A DNA stretch of 64,000 nucleotides from Smallanthus sonchifolius (taxonomy: Eukaryota; Streptophyta; Magnoliopsida; Asterales; Asteraceae), in contig CM042030.1 in assembly GCA_023525975.1 (NCBI GenBank), positions 31,056,350-31,120,349 on the forward strand. The letters are read 5' to 3'. This document shows positions 24,607-36,262 of the stretch, piece by piece (the stretch's first letter is position 1; each line of letters starts with the position of its first letter). The position numbers and the translations under genes are program-made. The notes under the pieces were generated by a model, which worked only from the letters and a program-made list of their open reading frames with translations, was not told the origin of the DNA and made no database searches.

Positions 24607-24930
24607 ATGCCGCCCCGACAAGCGCCAATGACTACAGCTCAGATGGAAGCCTTGATAAACCAGAGGGTAGTTGCTGCTGTTGCAACCCTCCCAAACAATC
24701 AGAACGCAGGAGGACAAGGACCTAATCCTCCAGCATGTACCTATAAGCTCTTTCTCGACTGCAAACCGCTCACCTTTAATTGGTGGGACGGAGCAGTTAA
24801 CTTGGTACGATGGATTGAGAAAGTAGAATCTACTTTCAAGATGTGTAATTGTCCAGAGAATTCAAAGGTGAAATTCTCTACTAGAACGTTAGAGGGATAA
24901 GCCCTCAATTTTTGGAAAACCAATGTCCAA
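24607..24930 (+). pseudogene. TEK1 gag N-terminal part, joined to RNase H by deletion
   Basis: Opens MPPRQAPMTTAQMEALINQR. A gag core start follows (YKLFLDCKPLTFNWWDGAV, LVRWIEKVESTFKMCNCP), homologous to the TEK3 gag at 63396 onward. A TAA at 24898 replaces the residue after LEG. About ten codons later (ALNFWKTNVQ) the sequence switches directly to RNase H (LGCVLMQREKFIAYAS). The rest of gag, protease and all of RT are missing, an internal deletion of roughly 3 kb by comparison with usual family lengths. No zinc knuckle remains. Confidence 0.85.
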
Positions 24931-25423
24931 ACGACTTGGTTGTGTACTGATGCAAAGGGAGAAGTTTATCGCATATGCTTCATGACAACTCAAGGTGCAC
25001 GAGAAGAACTACACTACCCATGACCTGGAACTGGGAGCTGTGGTTTTTGCACTCAAAATTTGGAGACATTACCTGTACGCTACCAAATATACGATCTTCA
25101 CTAACCACAATAGTCTTCAACATATATTTGATCAAAAGGAGTTGAACATAAGCCAACACAGATGGGTCGAATTGCTTAATGATTACAACTGCGTAATCCT
25201 CTACCATCCGGGAAAGGCGAACGTAGTTGCTGATGCCTTGAGCCAGAAAGAAGAGCTTAAACCGCATCGAGTTCAAGCGTTAACCTTGACAATTCACACG
25301 AATCCACCTACCCAGATACGTGACGCTCAGCTCGAGGCTCTCAAAGGAGAAAATCTGAAGAATGAAGCCCTACGAGGTATGGAGAAACTGTTTGAGATCA
25401 AATCCGATGTTGTGACTACATAG
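24930..25423 (+). pseudogene. TEK1 RNase H
   Basis: Ty3-type RNase H: LGCVLMQREKFIAYAS, a stop (TGA at 24982), then KVHEKNYTTHDLELGAVVFALKIWRHYLY, FTNHNSLQHIF and LYHPGKANVVADALSQKEE. The usual TDHKSL reads TNHNSL, so a catalytic Asp is Asn. A linker toward integrase follows to 25423, where a TAG ends the frame. Confidence 0.88.
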
Positions 25424-26292
25424 ACCGGATTTGGGTACTGAACTACGGGAACTTAAAGGATTTAGTGATGGATGAGGCACATAAGTCAAGGTATTCGATT
25501 CCCCTTGGTTCTGACAAAATGTACCAAGATCTCAAGACAAACTACTGGTGGCCAAACATGAAAGCTGAAATTGCCACAAATGTCGGTAAATGTTTAACCT
25601 GCACCAAGGTTAAGACAGAATACCAGAAACCATCAGGGTTACTTCGGCAGTCGGAATTTCCACAATGGAAGTGGGAACAAATTTCAAAGGACTTCGTCAC
25701 GAAGCTACCCAAAACCCCGAGCGGATACGACACCATTTGGGTGATCGTTGATCGTTTAACCAAATCCGCACACTTCCTTCTAATCAAAGAGAATGATAAA
25801 ATGGAGAAGTTGACCTGACTTTATCTAAAGGAAGTAGTCTCAAGACATGGAGTGCCAATCTCCATCATCTCGGATGGGGATAATCGTTTTAATTCCCGAT
25901 TCTGACAATCACTACAAAAATCGTTGGGAACACTCTTAGATATGAGCACTGCCTACCACCTCCAGACAGATGGTCAAAGTGAACGAACCATCCAAACTCT
26001 ATAAGATCTACTAAGAGCTTGTGTGATAGATTTTGGCGAAAGTTGGGATACTCAGTTGCCATTAGTTGAGTTTTCCTATAACAATAGTTACCACACGAGT
26101 ATCAAAGCATCACCATTCGAAGCACTTTATGGAAGAAAGTGCAGGTCACCATTCTGTTGGGCTAAAGTCGGAGATAGTCAGCTCACTGGACCAGAGCTTG
26201 TCCACGAGACCACCTAGAAAATTTTCAAAATCCGAGATAGACTGAAATCCACTCAAGACAGACACAAAATCTACTCAAACAAAAGTGTAAAC
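25424..26292 (+). pseudogene. TEK1 integrase, zinc and catalytic domains
   Basis: HHCC-type zinc domain (MDEAHKSRYSIPLGSDKMYQ ... CLTCTKVK), then the core with IWVIVDRLTKSAHF (first catalytic Asp), SIISDGDNRFNSRF (second Asp) and TDGQSERTIQTL (Glu). ASPFEALYGRKCRSPFCW follows near 26110. Stops interrupt at about 25816, 25903, 26002 and 26215. Integrates element DNA when intact; here it is dead. Confidence 0.9.
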
Positions 26293-26745
26293 CAGTGGAG
26301 TTTCAAGTAGGACACAAGATGTTACTGAAAGTTGCGCCTTGGAAAGGCGTAATCCATTTTAGAATACGAGGGAAACTGAACCCCCACTACGTAGGACCAT
26401 TTGAGATCCTGCAAAGGATTGGTCATGTTGCCTACCGACTCAACTTACCGGAGGAACTAAAAAACATCTACAACGTATTCCATGTGTCCAACCTAAAAAA
26501 GTGTATACACGACGAGGCACTAATTGTACCACTCGAGGAGATACAAATCGACGAACAGCTACATTTCGTAGAAGAACCCGTAGAAATAATGGACCTCGAA
26601 GTCAAGTAACTGAAGCAGAGTCGCCTCCCGATAATCAAGGTCCGATGGAATTCCAGATACGGACAAAAGTTCACATGAGAGAGTGAAGACCACATGAAGC
26701 GCAAGTACCCACACTTATTTGATACTATACAATCCGCAATTACTG
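26293..26745 (+). pseudogene. TEK1 integrase C-terminus with GPY/F module and chromodomain
   Basis: FQVGHKMLLKVAPWKGV, then KLNPHYVGPFEILQRIGHVA (GPY/F module), then YNVFHVSNLKKCIHDE, and after a TAA at 26607 the chromodomain segment LKQSRLPIIKVRWNSRYGQ and MKRKYPHLF. A chromodomain at this position identifies the Tekay chromovirus lineage by established knowledge; it is thought to direct insertion into heterochromatin. Confidence 0.9.
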
Positions 26746-26752
26746 CAAGCTG

Positions 26753-26788
26753 AATTTCGGGACGAAATTCCTTTCAACCGGGGGATAA
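26753..26788 (+). promoter_or_regulatory. TEK1 pre-LTR motif and polypurine tract
   Basis: TTTCGGGACGAAATTCC followed by AACCGGGGGATAA immediately before the 3' LTR. The same TTTCGGGACGAAATTCC precedes the LARD1 LTR at 50738, supporting a common lineage. TTTCG and CGAAA pair around GGA. Confidence 0.85.
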
Positions 26789-27443
26789 TGTGACACCTGG
26801 CAAAATTTCAGACTAATATCCATACCCGATTGGGGTACATATTACATTATTTAACATGCATCACACTTAATTTTATAGTAATTATGTTCATTCACATTCA
26901 GCAAGACAATTCGTTTACACGTGTTGGTAATCCAGAAGATTACCAGGTCAAACACGCGTCCTTCAACACGACTGTTGGTGATAAATTGAAACAAATACCT
27001 AGACATATAATATATGCGTATAAATTATATGTAACACTGTGATTTAATAAATCAGACCTATATGAATTTTTTGGTGATTTTTAGAGATACTTTTATTTTC
27101 AGCACAGTCCGGTAGACACACATTGTACAATAGCTAGGTGACTAATTCTAAGCATACACTTAGACGTATATTTGGAGCGTACAAATTACATGTAATACAG
27201 TGAAATATTATTTTAGGACTCTGTGAATTTTTCAGGAATTTTCAGATAAACATTCTGTTTCAACACAGTCCGGCCAGTCCGCAGTATGTACCGACAGTTT
27301 CAAATAAAAATATTAAAACTTTATATGTTGAACATACCAATGTGAGTCAAATTAGTTTTAAATCATTTTGTTCATACAAGTTTGGGAACTCCTACAATAA
27401 ATCGGTGACTATTCGTTTTTCACCACCTAGAATCACAAGCCCC

Positions 27444-27451
27444 TATAAATA
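27444..27451 (+). promoter_or_regulatory. TATA box in TEK1 LTR
   Basis: TATAAATA followed about 30 bases later by a C/T-rich stretch with CACC and CTC words typical of plant start sites. It would start transcripts near 27475, placing the 153-bp array downstream of the start. Confidence 0.6.
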
Positions 27452-27779
27452 CCCCCCAACTCCCCCCCATTCTTCACCTCCACTCTTACACCCTCTCTCT
27501 CCTCCCTCTTTGGCCGAGAACCACCACACCACCTCCATTCTTCATCTTTTGTGTTGTTTTATCTTGTTTCCATCAAATCCAAGTATCCAAAAGTGATTAT
27601 CAAGTTTGCAATAAGATTCATCCATCAATCCATCCATTTTCAAGCTTGGTAAGCATCAAAATCCAACTTTTTCTCCATTTTCATCTTCATGTTCTTATGA
27701 ACATTCATCTAAATAAAAGTCATTTTTATGAATGTTTAACCATGGATTCTTGAAAGAAATGAGTTTTCTAACAAAATGG

Positions 27780-28830
27780 TACATATTGTTGGTGGTTTTG
27801 GACTCGGGTTTTGTTCTTAGGCTCGGTTTCCTTAAAAGGAAACTTTATTGTATGAGCATATGTTAGATAATGTGTTCTTGATGATTTGATGATATATTAT
27901 GTTGTAGTAATGATTATAGATGGATAACATGTGAAAACTTTGTTATCAAAAGTGTTGGATGATACATGCATGCTCGTTTTTGCTATTTATGGAAACTTTA
28001 ATTTTGGGTTTTGCATTAGATGCTATGTTTAGGGTGATTTGATTATGGGAAATGGTTGAATATGTATAGATGTTGGATAAAATAAATAGTTTTGCTAGTT
28101 ATAACTTTTCGTCATATGAAATTTCATGCTCGGTTCTATTTATGGAAACTTTAATTCTTGGGTTTTTGTTAGAGAAGGTTATGGTGTGATTTGTTTGGTG
28201 GAAATGATTCATAAACACTAGATATAGACATTATATGATTTTTTTTTTGGGTAAAATCACTTGTTCATGATATTTTTAGGCTCGTTTTCTATTTTTAGAA
28301 ACTTTATTTCTTGACATGTATGAAAACTTGATGTTTGGGTACATTTAAAGCATGAAACTAGTATAGTGAACATTATGGAAGAATGATTGACGGAAATGAT
28401 GAGTTAAAATGCATATGCGTGAGCTCTAGAACTCGGATTTCTAAATAAGGAAACTTTATTTTTCCAAAAGTTATGTTTGCAAATTTTGAACATGGATAAA
28501 GGATTTGAGTAACTTAGTAACACTTGACTAAGTGCATTATATGATAATATATGTTATTGGTTCATAAACTTGACAATTTGATATGGTCTTTCTATAATAG
28601 GAAACTTTAATTATCCGAAACTCTCATACGTGTCCATTTTTATCAACAAAACAATGGAATACTTTATGTGTGTTATAACATGTCTAAATTCATGTGTGAA
28701 TGTTAACTTTGCATAGTTGCCATGTTTAGGACTCTAAACTTTACTTTCCAGTTAAGAATACTTTAATGTATCAAAAGTTGTGTTTCAAGTTCTAAATTCC
28801 AATCGAATGTTCTAACGTGTTTATTAGAAT
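27780..28830. repeat. Degenerate ~153-bp tandem array in TEK1 LTR
   Basis: GGAAACTTTA-like words preceded by CTCGG/TTTC words occur at 27838, 27991, 28144, 28297, 28449, 28600 and 28755, spaced 153, 153, 153, 152, 151 and 155 bases. Sequence between them is poorly conserved. Confidence 0.8.
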
Positions 28831-29890
28831 GTTATTAGGCTATTTGAAAGAAGGTTTGAATTCTATATTAGGATTTGAATGTTTTAAGTCCATAACGTGT
28901 CATCAACGGGTCGTCGAGTCAAAACATCTTTGAAATACCAATGTCACTTTTCAAATAACATCTTTGGATGCATAGAGTTCCATAGTCAAACATTTACAAT
29001 ATTTAGACCTTAAAGTCCTAAAGGTTTCCTAGGGCAAGAGTAGGTCGTCTCACTTATAAGGATTTGCTAAGACTTTGCATATCATTTCACTGCTTTATCA
29101 GGTGAGTTCTCACAGCCCCATTTTACTTGTTTTTCCTTTGAGGTGAGATACATACTCAAGTATTACATTTTTCAGTAATCATATTTTCCATGCTTACACA
29201 GTTACATTAATTAAATAAGTTGTACTGGTGTGTACAAAGTCCTCTCAAAGTCAACCGTTAATTTTTTCCATAGCGAGGTGATCATGAACAGTACCGTTGG
29301 GTTTAACAACCCCTACCCGGGTTAGTAGCGCTAACTTCGACTAGAGGTCGAACGGGTACATTTTTGACCTAATCCATTCATGTGCAAGGCACAAAGAGGC
29401 AAACCACAACCTTTTTTCAGTGGCTACAATTGAGCGTCAGTTGATGAACTTATGATAATTTTTGGTTTTGTCTGATCAGCAATGATTATGTAGAGTACAT
29501 ATGTTTTCAATACATTTTACAATATGATTTCAATTACATTAAACCTATGAACTCACCAACATTATGTTGACCCATTTTAGCATGTTTATCTCAGGTCGTT
29601 GAATGCTTAGGATATGTCACTAGGATGAACCCACAGGAGTCACACGCTATTCATGCGTCCTATTTTGACAAACAATACTTTATCATTTTATTTCAAACGT
29701 TATAAACTTTTAAACATTGCTTCCGCACATTTACTTTGAACTATGTCAAACTTTATTTTAGGCTCTCTTGAGCCTTGTTAAACAGGTATTTTGAAACCAT
29801 TTAGTGGTCATTCAAAGTAAATTAATGGTAAAGATCCTCTCGAGTCACGCCCCACGGGTATAGCCCGAAGTGGAATTTGGGGGTGTGACA

Positions 29891-31213
29891 CCAAGTTAGT
29901 GGAGCAGAAGTCAGGTACACACGGGGCAGTGCCTCATCAAGCATGGCCCGTGCTCGAGTCTCTCATCAGCCTAAAAATAGGTGGTTCATGCATTCATCTG
30001 GGAGAGCGAACTTAGAGAGGTTATAGCCACTTGTTAGAAGAAATTATCTGTAATTTTGTAGTTAGTTTCCATTGCCAAGATTCTAGATACATTTACCAAA
30101 TTTGAAATCTTGTAATGATGATTGATTGTGTTTATACAAGTTTGATCTTTGTTATTTGCATGGCCATTCTTGGCTAGGTTCTTTTAATCACTTTGACAAG
30201 ATGAACTTTCAATAAAGTAGTTAGCATGTTTATGTATTCAATATTGGTGTGTGTGACTTCAAAATGTGATCTTTTAACATTGAAAGTGGATCCGCACAAC
30301 CGTCGGAACGATTCATCAACCTCATGCTTTGTTGATTCGGGCCTTCACACTTCTATGTCTATGTATAGTCGGTATGTTAGTTATTTGAAAGGGTGCTAGA
30401 AGTTGTGAATTGTGAACGCGGTTGTAAAGATCCTTGCTTTTCAGTATGCGGTAACTCGGTATACTAAAGACTTGATTTTGTGCATTACCACTACCCTTGT
30501 GGAGAGGAATCAAAGCAAGGGAGTCATAGTGATTAGTGTAGAAAGTCCCTTGTCTAAAGACATAATTTTGATACTTTAATTCCGATATTGCGGTGGTTGT
30601 TATGGTGGCATACTTTCCAATATTGTTGTGAGAGTCAATATCCCAACCCAGGAGTTGCTCCACTTTTTGCTTACACATATACATTATCACTGATCTTCAA
30701 GAATATGACGTGATGTCCTGAACCAGGAACCACGTCTAGCTAAGCATAGCGGTCGTCATGTTGTTCAAACTACTACCCCCGGGAAGAAAAAATCAACTCG
30801 GGCCATAGGGTATAACGGCTTAAGTGACAACCTCCATGCTTACGACATAGTGATCTTTTGAGAATCCATAAACCAAAGCTAACTATAATATTGAAAGGAT
30901 TTCAAACCAAAGTGATTTGTTCTTGTCATTGATTTCAACTACTAACTTATACCATTTCTACCGTTCTCTTTAAGCTCCCAAAATTAAAATCAACAACTTT
31001 TAAATTCTGAAAGGATTAGACGTCAACTAAAGTCTGGTACTAAGAGCCTTTGTATCCTTGGATCGACACTCGGTCTTACCAATACCATATTACATCCACG
31101 ACATGTACACTTGCCCTAAGTGTGTTGTAGTGAGTAGCAGTAATTCCGTTTTTATAAATTTAAAACTTTTGAGTTAAAAATTATATATTTTATATACACA
31201 CCACGACACATCA
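29891..31213 (+). mobile_element. ATH2: right part of an Athila-type LTR split by TEK1
   Basis: Non-coding. The final 200 bases (GGATCGACACTCGGTCTTACC ... CATCCACGACA ... ACACACCACGACACATCA) resemble Athila LTR ends by general knowledge. Next to its end lies Copia gag rather than a primer site, so it is a 3' LTR or solo LTR inserted in COP2. TEK1 sits in it; the left part lies before the window. Confidence 0.6.
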
Positions 31214-31621
31214 ATGTTGACTAATACTGGCACCCTCTTCCACCTTGCAAGAACAAAGGATAATTATGCATCTCATACTTTAAATCCTTATCTGTTGTTG
31301 GAACCTTCCCTTCAACAGATTAATCGTCTCATAAGCATTACCCATTTTAAGGCATCTCTTAAATTTAGGTTCAATGATTGCTAGGATAAGCATTGACACA
31401 TCTAGTGAGTCATTAACATGCTTATTCCTGGCATCAAGGGCTTCTTTGGAATTAGTAGCAGGTAGTTCGTGTAAGGGACCTTTAAGAATGTATTCTTTTT
31501 TCTCAACCCTAAGAACAATTCTTAGGCTGTGGAACCAGCCCACAAAGTTAGTACCGTTACGAGTTTCCCTCTCAAAGATGTAGCGGAGAGCATTATGAGA
31601 GAAGTTTGAATTTGAAGACAT
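31214..31621 (-). pseudogene. COP2 gag N-terminal part (Copia)
   Basis: Starts at the ATG at 31621: MSSNSNFSHNALRYIFERE, then GTNFVGWFHSLRIVLRVEKK and NLLKGRFQQQ, the typical Copia gag N-terminal core. The 113-codon frame ends at 31280. Beyond it a frameshifted stretch still reads SCKVEEGASISQH, so gag continues to 31214, where ATH2 begins. The rest of the element lies left of ATH2 and TEK1, outside the window. Confidence 0.75.
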
Positions 31622-32982
31622 CTACAAAGAACAAAGTTGGTTTTACTATTTTTGATGAAAAATATTTCCTTAAAATAATGACCCTTTAAGAAAAACATTA
31701 TATCATGTTTAAGGAATGAGATCCATAGAACATACCTATTTAGGTAGGTAATGATTACCAATTGTATCCGATACAATTCTCATGATTATAAGGCCAGTCA
31801 AAGATATCTAATGTCTTGAGTAGGTACGGTTAGCCTTATCTATGCCCACTCTTCCCTAGTAATTTGTTGAAGCACTTCTTACATGTTTGAGCAATATCTC
31901 ATCCTAATCCAGCAACATGTGCATGTCGGCCCAAGATTCTCGGGAATCGTGACATCACCTTGTCCCGACATTTGTAGGCACAAGTGTAAGGCTGAGGCAC
32001 ATATACTTAGGGGTTCGGATATATCATTTCAATTGTCCTGAAATAGGGAGGCATTGACATATTTATTTCATTAGTGATTTGTTTCGAGTTTTACCAATTT
32101 CAGGTCAAAAACACACCGTGCAGCATGTATGCATGCTAATATAAACACAGGTTTATATAAAATTCTCAATTTTATATGTATGGTTCGTGATACGGATGAA
32201 CTCTTTATCTCACGCACGCTTGTATTTTAATATCGTTTATTAATAAGCATGCTCTCGATCCATTTTATCTATTAATAAACTCCTTTATTAATATTTGAGT
32301 TTTGAATAATTAATCTCACTAATTATATATTATCAAAACTCCGGTTTTAACTCTTAAAATAAACTCTTTTATTTTAATAAATCTTTCACGAGATAACTTA
32401 AAATCTCTATTTTAAAAATCTCATTGTTTCAATTTGTATTGTTTTGTTTAAACCATTTGATTGTTTTATAAAAGCATTTAAACCTAAATGTCCAACATTC
32501 AAGCAATGCACAAAACCAACCAAAACATAATGTGAATCAAACCATAAATTCGTCAGGTTTGCTAAAGCCATTTTGCCAAACCGAACTAGGTCAAGAGGAC
32601 GATAAACCAAGACATAACTCCCTGTTCTTGAATAGCTCCCAATTGCTTCAAGATCTCCATCTTGTCCTCTGGGTGTCTCGGTCTCTTGGTTTTTAATCTT
32701 CCTCTTGTCTTGATTAGGTTACCATATCTATATATATATATATACACAATAAAATTGAAAACCCTAATCTATTACAACCGGCTTCCAAAACAGCCATAAA
32801 ATTCAAGACAAAATAAAAACCAAAACAACCATCTAAACACAACCATGGGTCTATGCTTGATCCACAAACAATAACACAAATATAATAAAACATAAAGGAC
32901 ACAATCTTTTGACATACAAAAGTATTGACAAAATTAAAACCTAATTGCAATTAAATTAAATGTTTCTTATTGTTCGCAAAAG
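31622..32982 (-). other. COP2 leader between primer site and gag
   Basis: About 1.36 kb, AT-rich, no supported coding; includes a short (TA)n run at 32730-32745. Long for a Copia leader. Confidence 0.6.
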
Positions 32983-32996
32983 TGGCTCTGATACCA
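32983..32996 (-). other. COP2 primer binding site (initiator tRNA-Met)
   Basis: The complement reads TGGTATCAGAGCCA, four bases from the LTR edge at 33001. Shows that COP2 lies on the minus strand. Confidence 0.9.
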
Positions 32997-33000
32997 CTAT

Positions 33001-34070
33001 TGGGGTTTCGTGCATATGGTTTCAAAAACAATTTTGATCAGATAAAATAAACGCATCGGAAAATACACACGGACCGATCTAGGACATTACCCTAGATCAC
33101 TCACTAGGAGTCCGGATGCAAACCAAAAAGAAACAAACAACCATATGGGGGTTTAGTAATTATACCTTTCATGAAACCGACTGACTGATAAGCGCAATAC
33201 CTTGAGACAACGATCCAGTCGCTAGGTCTGGTTCACACGAATCTCCACCCGGATTTGAACTCCTTCAAATCTAATCTCCAAAGAACCTACAAATCTGAAC
33301 TCCTTCAGATCCACCCTAAATCATCTGAAAAACTGAACTTGAAAGTAACTGAATATTCCTACCCAAAATTAACAAAACAGATCTAACCGGGGATAACAGG
33401 GTAGCAGAAAACTGTAGCACGAAGGCAGCGCGACGGCGGAAATCGGCGGCGGCCTTCCGACAGCTAGCAACGGCCTTTCTTATTACAGCGGTCGGCGGTT
33501 TGACGGTGGTGTTACTACGACGCAGGGAGGTCGGAGACGGTGGACTAGTGGCAGCGCAAAGGTGGAGGAGAAAAGGATTAGGGTTTGCAACTCTTTGCTA
33601 AACATGTTTGTCTGATAATCGTTCTAATCACCTCCTTGTAGCCTTTATTTTAAATCACCTAACTTATTTTCCAAGTTAGGGTTTTACTAATTACATTTTA
33701 ATCATTGCAATTATCATAATTACATTTGTGGATTCTATTTATCTTAATCGTTAATTAACTAACTATTAGTTAACTATTTATAATTATATCGAATATAATT
33801 ATAATCACAATTAAAATAATATCCTAATTAATAAATATGTTCCAAACATATTTCACCGGTTCATTATTAATCTAATTAATAATAATGATAATTATTTCAT
33901 AAACAATTATAGCGTCCAACCGTTCGTTTGTCGAGATAACTTATTTCTCAAATAGTTATCTCGCCTCTTTATATATTCGTGTAATGGACAATATTAACTG
34001 TTAATAAATCCATTGATCGTAATAGTTGCCCAAATTGTAACCCTTTAGATCTTACCTCGTTACAAGTATT
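33001..34070 (-). repeat. COP2 5' LTR
   Basis: Starts TGGGGTTTCG next to the primer site. The right edge lies between 34063 and 34074, where GYP0 protease reading stops. The interior is non-coding, with a G+C-rich stretch at 33410-33560 and AT-rich flanks. No second LTR is in the window, so the edge is approximate. Confidence 0.65.
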
Positions 34071-34084
34071 GTCAAATGTCGTTA

Positions 34085-35291
34085 CTCGGGCATACTAGTC
34101 GAAAAATAGTCGTCTAAGGAATTGGAGATTTGGATTAAGTCTTCGTTCGCAGTCTCGACTTCGTAAGATTTGTCTAGTTTAGATAGGGGCAGTGTTGTAA
34201 AAGTCGGCCAACTCGGCCATGGAATCGGCGAGGAATCATTACTCGGAGGTGTTCAATAGCGATTTTATATAAGTCGGTGGGTAAGACATGGATTCGGTCA
34301 ACATCGGACAGAATCGGTCAAATTCGGTCAACTCGGTCAGAATCGGTCAACTCTGTCAGAATCAAGCAAATTGAATAATTTTTTGTTCAATTTAATACAA
34401 ATTTGATGAAAAATAACAAATAAGGAAGACTAAGGGTATGAAAGTATTAATTTTTCATGGGGTTAACATCAATAAACAATTCGGAGATACCTTGTAAGAC
34501 GAGAATTAAATATTTCATATGTCTAAAATATTTTAGAATGAATATCAATTTTTGAAATACTATAGTATTTGAAGTTTGACCTGTATCATTTTGATTTATT
34601 TTAATATTCACGTATTTTGTTATAAATATTAGTAAACTTATGATATTTAATATATATATATATATATATATAATCTCCTAATAATTAATTTCTTTATAAT
34701 TTACCATGTCAGAGTACTCCCCGCCTAGGTCGAGTACTCGCAACTCCCCAGTCGACCGACCTGGGAGCGCCTAGCGACTTCTGCGACATTGGCTAGGGGT
34801 TTATTCAATAGACTACAGAGTTTATAATCTATGAAACTTTGATTTGCACTAGAGTCAAATAAAACTCTAGCATAAACATTGTTGACAAGGAATATACCGG
34901 TAATGACGTCCAGTATTTCTGCAGCATCACAGGTGTTTAGAACGTATGCTCTTGCATTCTTCTTCACTCCTTTAGTAGGTTTTACTCCTGCCCTGCTGGC
35001 TTTATTCTGCTTTGGGCATTCAGTTTTTATGTGTCGTTGCTCGCCACAACCAAAATAAGTGATAGGTTTCTTTTTTAAGCAGTTCTCGGTGGTGTGACCC
35101 GAGAATTTGCAATAATTGCAATAAGCTCCAAACCTACACTTTCCCAAATGACATTTTACAAAATCTACATTCATGTATTCGGGAACAAGTATCTCTTCTT
35201 TTGAAGCTTTTATCATGCTTCTTATACACGTGTTTGGCTTTCTGAGAGAGTTACTTCTTTTTGTTTTCTTCTTGGGTCCTAACCATACCAT
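34085..35291 (-). pseudogene. GYP0 gag zinc knuckles and protease, split by a MITE
   Basis: Read leftward: two CCHC-like knuckles (CNYCKFSGHTTENC near 35100; FGCGEQRHIKTEC near 35030), a Lys-rich linker, AYVLNTCDAAEILDVITG, then VNNVYARVLFDSSANQSF, where the usual protease DSG reads DSS (near 34850). After LNKPL the MITE intervenes, and the frame resumes at 34181 with LSKLDKSYEVETANEDLIQI before COP2 begins. Frame continuity across the MITE shows it inserted into coding DNA. Confidence 0.82.
34190..34791. mobile_element. hAT-type MITE (602 bp)
   Basis: CAGTGTTGTAAAAGTCGG at the left end matches the complement of the right end (CAATGTCGCAGAAGTCGC) at 13 of 18 positions. Flanks GATAGGGG (34182-34189) and GCTAGGGG (34792-34799) are an 8-bp target duplication with one change. 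The inside has reiterated TCGGTCAA words (34290-34360) and a (TA)n run near 34651-34672; no transposase. Confidence 0.88.
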
Positions 35292-36262
35292 CAGTCATTA
35301 AGGTACCCAATTCTATTCCTTCATCCATGGTTTGTGGCATAGTTACCTTGACCATGTCCGTTATTCCACTTGCCAGTCCCCAGATGTATCGTTTGATCAA
35401 ACTGGATTTCGAATTGGCTAAGTGTGGTATAATCGAGCATATTCGAATAGTTTCAAATCATACTCTTAATGATTTGTACCAACCATCCGATGGCTCAAGA
35501 ATTTATTCTCAATTTCTTCCTTTTCGTTCAGATGACAGAATTTCCTCTCAACTTTCTCACGGAACGTCTCCTAATTGAGAGCGTAGGTCTTCTCTCGCCC
35601 TTTAGCTTAGTTGATGGAGTTCCATCACTCCAAAGTTTGATCTTTAAAAAGATTGGAAGCATACAATACTTTGTACTCATTGCTAATGGCTAGGATAGAT
35701 TATGTTTTCTTCGGCCATCTCAATGCGGCTACAACACCTTCTTTGCTAATGAATTCATAAGGTTTGCAGGCTTGGAATGTCTTATCTGAACATCCCAAGT
35801 GCTTTTTTCTTCTTCTTTTGAGGTTCAAATACATTTGATAGATGGATAAAAGATAACTTTATTATTCATAAGATACTATTACAAGAACAAAAATATGACT
35901 AGTGTCTTATTTCTATTGATGATTACAATTTCTTGCTTCTTCCAAAGCTTGTCGCAGCATAGCGTTCTAGGCTTCGGCTTCTGCCATTCCTCTTTCGAGT
36001 TCGTCTATTCAATTTTTTTAAAGCCCTTATATGTTCCTCTCCCTATTTTTCTTCATTTACACGAGGAGTAGGAATACTTATTGCCCCATAAGGATGATAA
36101 GGTACATAGGGCATGTTTGAATCTGTCCTTTCTTCTCCCTCTAGAATATGAGCATTCTCGTAAGGAACTTTTCGAAATCCCTCATAATAGATATAAGGGT
36201 TTACATAAGTATAATTATGACTTCTAGCGGTAGGAGCTGAATGAAGGCTCATGGAAGGTATA
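35292..36262 (-). pseudogene. GYP0 gag, heavily mutated
   Basis: Minus-strand frames give fragments such as CSDKTFQACKPYEFISKEG (near 35770) and LFKDQTLEWWNSIN (near 35640), the Ty3 gag core, with many stops and frame changes. The stretch at 36043-36262 reads openly (YTYVNPYIYYEGFRKVPYEN, PYVPYHPYGAISIPTPR) and may be its N-terminal part. It ends at the TEK2 LTR. Confidence 0.6.

Larger units (their letters stand above)
26789..29890 (+). repeat. TEK1 3' LTR
   Basis: 3,102 bp, from TGTGACACC to GGTGTGACA. The right 690 bp match 200-890. TATAAATA at 27444-27451 is a plausible promoter. It contains a roughly 153-bp degenerate tandem array (27780-28830), a GTGAGT...CTCAG block (29102-29594) and a folded block (29298-29358). 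The next five bases, CCAAG (29891-29895), would be the target-site copy; the partner lies before the window. Confidence 0.93.
34075..36262 (-). mobile_element. GYP0: gypsy fragment, gag to protease, oldest layer of the left nest
   Basis: Minus-strand Ty3-type gag and protease, interrupted by the MITE at 34190-34791, cut on the left by COP2 and on the right by the TEK2 LTR. No LTR of its own is visible. Confidence 0.75.
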
